Origin: an uncultured Bacilli bacterium
GTDB taxonomy: Bacteria; Bacillota_I; Bacilli_A; RF39; UBA660
NCBI GenBank assembly: GCA_947627145.1
Contig: CANQUW010000057.1
Span: forward strand, 1 to 6,785
Direction: 5' to 3'
DNA: 6,785 nucleotides
Below the pieces are notes generated by a model. The model saw only the letters and a list, made by a program, of their open reading frames with translations, did no database searches and was not told the origin of the DNA. Each line of letters opens with the position of its first letter. The first letter of the stretch is position 1. Made by a program: the position numbers and the translations under genes. Positions 5,721 through 6,785 of this stretch are shown here, in pieces.

Positions 5721-6702
5721 TTTTACTAACTCTATTTTCATTAATATCAAGACCATAAAGCAAAGATGAATCATAACATTTTTTATGAGCTTCATTAAAA
5801 GTATTTTCTTTTTCTTTATAATAATCTAAATAATATGCAGTAAGAAAACCAACAGAATAAGTAACTGAATCAATAAGCTGTTGTCTATCAACTTCTTTAT
5901 AACGATCTATATCATTAAATAATTTCATTGATTCATTAAAATAATAATACATTGTATATAATTGACTTTTCTTTAAATAATTACCAATAGAAACACATAT
6001 CTTATCATCAACTAAAAAATCATTAAATTTATTTTGCATACTTTCAGACTTAACTTCTTTATAAACTGATAAATAACTATATAATTCCTTTTCCCTTTTA
6101 GTCATATTATTATAATCATCACTATGTCCAGCTTCATGTGCAAGAGTTGATGCAACTTGGTAATAATCTAATTTATCTAAAGGAAGTACTATAAAATCAT
6201 TATCATCTATTAAATCAGGTAAAAAAAATCCATCACAAACATCAAACATACCAATTCTATTATTTTTTATAAATTTATCAATTAAATTATTATCAAGATT
6301 ATTACTCTCTATAAAATAATTACCTAAATCATATACATCTTCTTTATCTAAATTCTTACAACACAACTTATTTTCTTTATTCCACTTATTAACAGAATCA
6401 GTAAGCATAAAATTAATAACATTACCATAATTCATAATTATATCTCTAAAACTAAAAATATTTCTCATGTGTTTATCACTATAAAAATTCTCATAATAAT
6501 CCATTTTTTGATAAATATCAGGAAAATCTACACTAAACTCCAACTCATCAAATAATTCTTCACCCATAATACAATTATATATATCATTAGTATTACAAGC
6601 CATAACATAATTCTTAAAAGAACTTCTCTTATTTTGATATAACATAAAAACATTATCTAAACAAACATTCTCTAAATTTTGTAAAAATTTCTCATTATTC
6701 AT
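5689..6702 (-). CDS. Compact HExxH metallopeptidase-like protein, copy 1
   Basis: The product has 337 residues from the chosen ATG. The zinc motif HEAGH is at 189-193 (DYYQVASTLAHEAGHSDD) and the third ligand is probably E216 (VYKEVKSESMQNKF), again exactly 23 residues after the second His. It aligns with the downstream gene across the motif block (DYY...HExGH; EV.S...NKF..(F/Y)L; Y.(V/L)G...A..L) and ends KKEINNIK, but elsewhere the two are strongly diverged, so this is an old duplication. All presumed zinc ligands and the catalytic Glu are kept, so it could be active; substrate unknown. Very rich in Asn, Asp, Tyr and Lys, as AT-rich DNA dictates. No signal peptide. Start: ATG 6700-6702 with a weak site (GTGG), or GTG 6709-6711. 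The only strong Shine-Dalgarno, AAAGGAG at 6758-6764, is separated from both by a hairpin. First gene of a two-gene operon ended by the terminator at 4666-4696. Confidence 0.7.
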   Translation of the reverse strand: MNNEKFLQNLENVCLDNVFMLYQNKRSSFKNYVMACNTNDIYNCIMGEELFDELEFSVDFPDIYQKMDYYENFYSDKHMRNIFSFRDIIMNYGNVINFMLTDSVNKWNKENKLCCKNLDKEDVYDLGNYFIESNNLDNNLIDKFIKNNRIGMFDVCDGFFLPDLIDDNDFIVLPLDKLDYYQVASTLAHEAGHSDDYNNMTKREKELYSYLSVYKEVKSESMQNKFNDFLVDDKICVSIGNYLKKSQLYTMYYYFNESMKLFNDIDRYKEVDRQQLIDSVTYSVGFLTAYYLDYYKEKENTFNEAHKKCYDSSLLYGLDINENRVSKILKKEINNIK

Positions 6703-6715
6703 AAAAACCACGTAT

Positions 6716-6764
6716 AATCTAATTATGTGATTTTTTTATTAATCACTATATTAGATTCTCCTTT
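6716..6764 (-). promoter_or_regulatory. Leader hairpin and preceding Shine-Dalgarno upstream of copy 1
   Basis: On the minus strand AAAGGAG (6758-6764) is followed at once by a 42-base stem-loop: AATCTAAT / ATTAGATT outer arms (8 bp, 6750-6757 and 6716-6723), a 3x3 internal loop of ATA against ATA, inner arms GTGATT / AATCAC (6741-6746 and 6727-6732), and an A-rich 8-nt loop. Only ATAC separates the base of the hairpin from GTG 6709-6711, and 13 nt separate it from ATG 6700-6702. No U-run follows, so it is not a terminator in this direction. It may expose or bridge the ribosome site, or be an operator. The promoter lies off or at the window edge (TATAAA near 6776). Confidence 0.55.
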
Positions 6765-6785
6765 CTTTAATATTTTATATTACAT

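Overview
The window comes from a low-GC bacterium, most likely a member of the Bacillota (Firmicutes). The reasons are strongly AT-rich DNA, AGGAGG-type ribosome binding sites, a Gram-positive-type ParE, and a LysM / SpoIID gene set of the kind found in Clostridia and related gut lineages. UGG is used for Trp and every visible stop is TAA or TAG; TGA is neither a stop nor a sense codon here. Species or order cannot be set from this sequence. All six protein-coding genes lie on the minus strand; the only feature I place on the plus strand is a small RNA.

Layout, left to right. (1) 1-379: the first 126 codons of parE (topoisomerase IV subunit B), leaving the window at base 1, with a good sigma-A promoter at 406-435. 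(2) 500-618: a plus-strand transcription unit with a near-consensus promoter and a roughly 80-nt structured RNA whose ends pair and run into seven U residues. It has no open frame and matches no RNA family I recognise. (3) 621-1619: a complete DUF1016/YhcG-type PDDEXK nuclease-domain protein. (4) 1620-2030: about 410 bases without a gene, rich in palindromes. Two of them read as minus-strand intrinsic terminators that would insulate the nuclease gene from the operon upstream. (5) 2031-4604: a tightly packed three-gene operon transcribed as LysM protein (five LysM repeats, TTG start), then a small beta-sandwich-like protein, then a SpoIID/LytB-like protein with three peptidoglycan-binding domains. 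Gene junctions overlap by 1 and 8 nt. None of the three has a signal peptide. (6) 4666-4696: a clean intrinsic terminator ending the next operon. (7) 4721-6702: two adjacent, diverged paralogues of compact HExxH metallopeptidase-like proteins (M3-like gluzincins), also without signal peptides, with a long leader hairpin upstream of the first.

How it fits together: the cell-wall operon probably builds or remodels peptidoglycan from the cytosolic side or in a sporulation-like compartment, since it combines glycan-binding repeats with a transglycosylase-like domain. The paired metallopeptidases form a separate unit of unknown role. The nuclease gene and the small RNA sit between this accessory material and core parE. 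The least explained elements are the small RNA, the paired short gluzincins with their leader hairpin, and the palindrome cluster.
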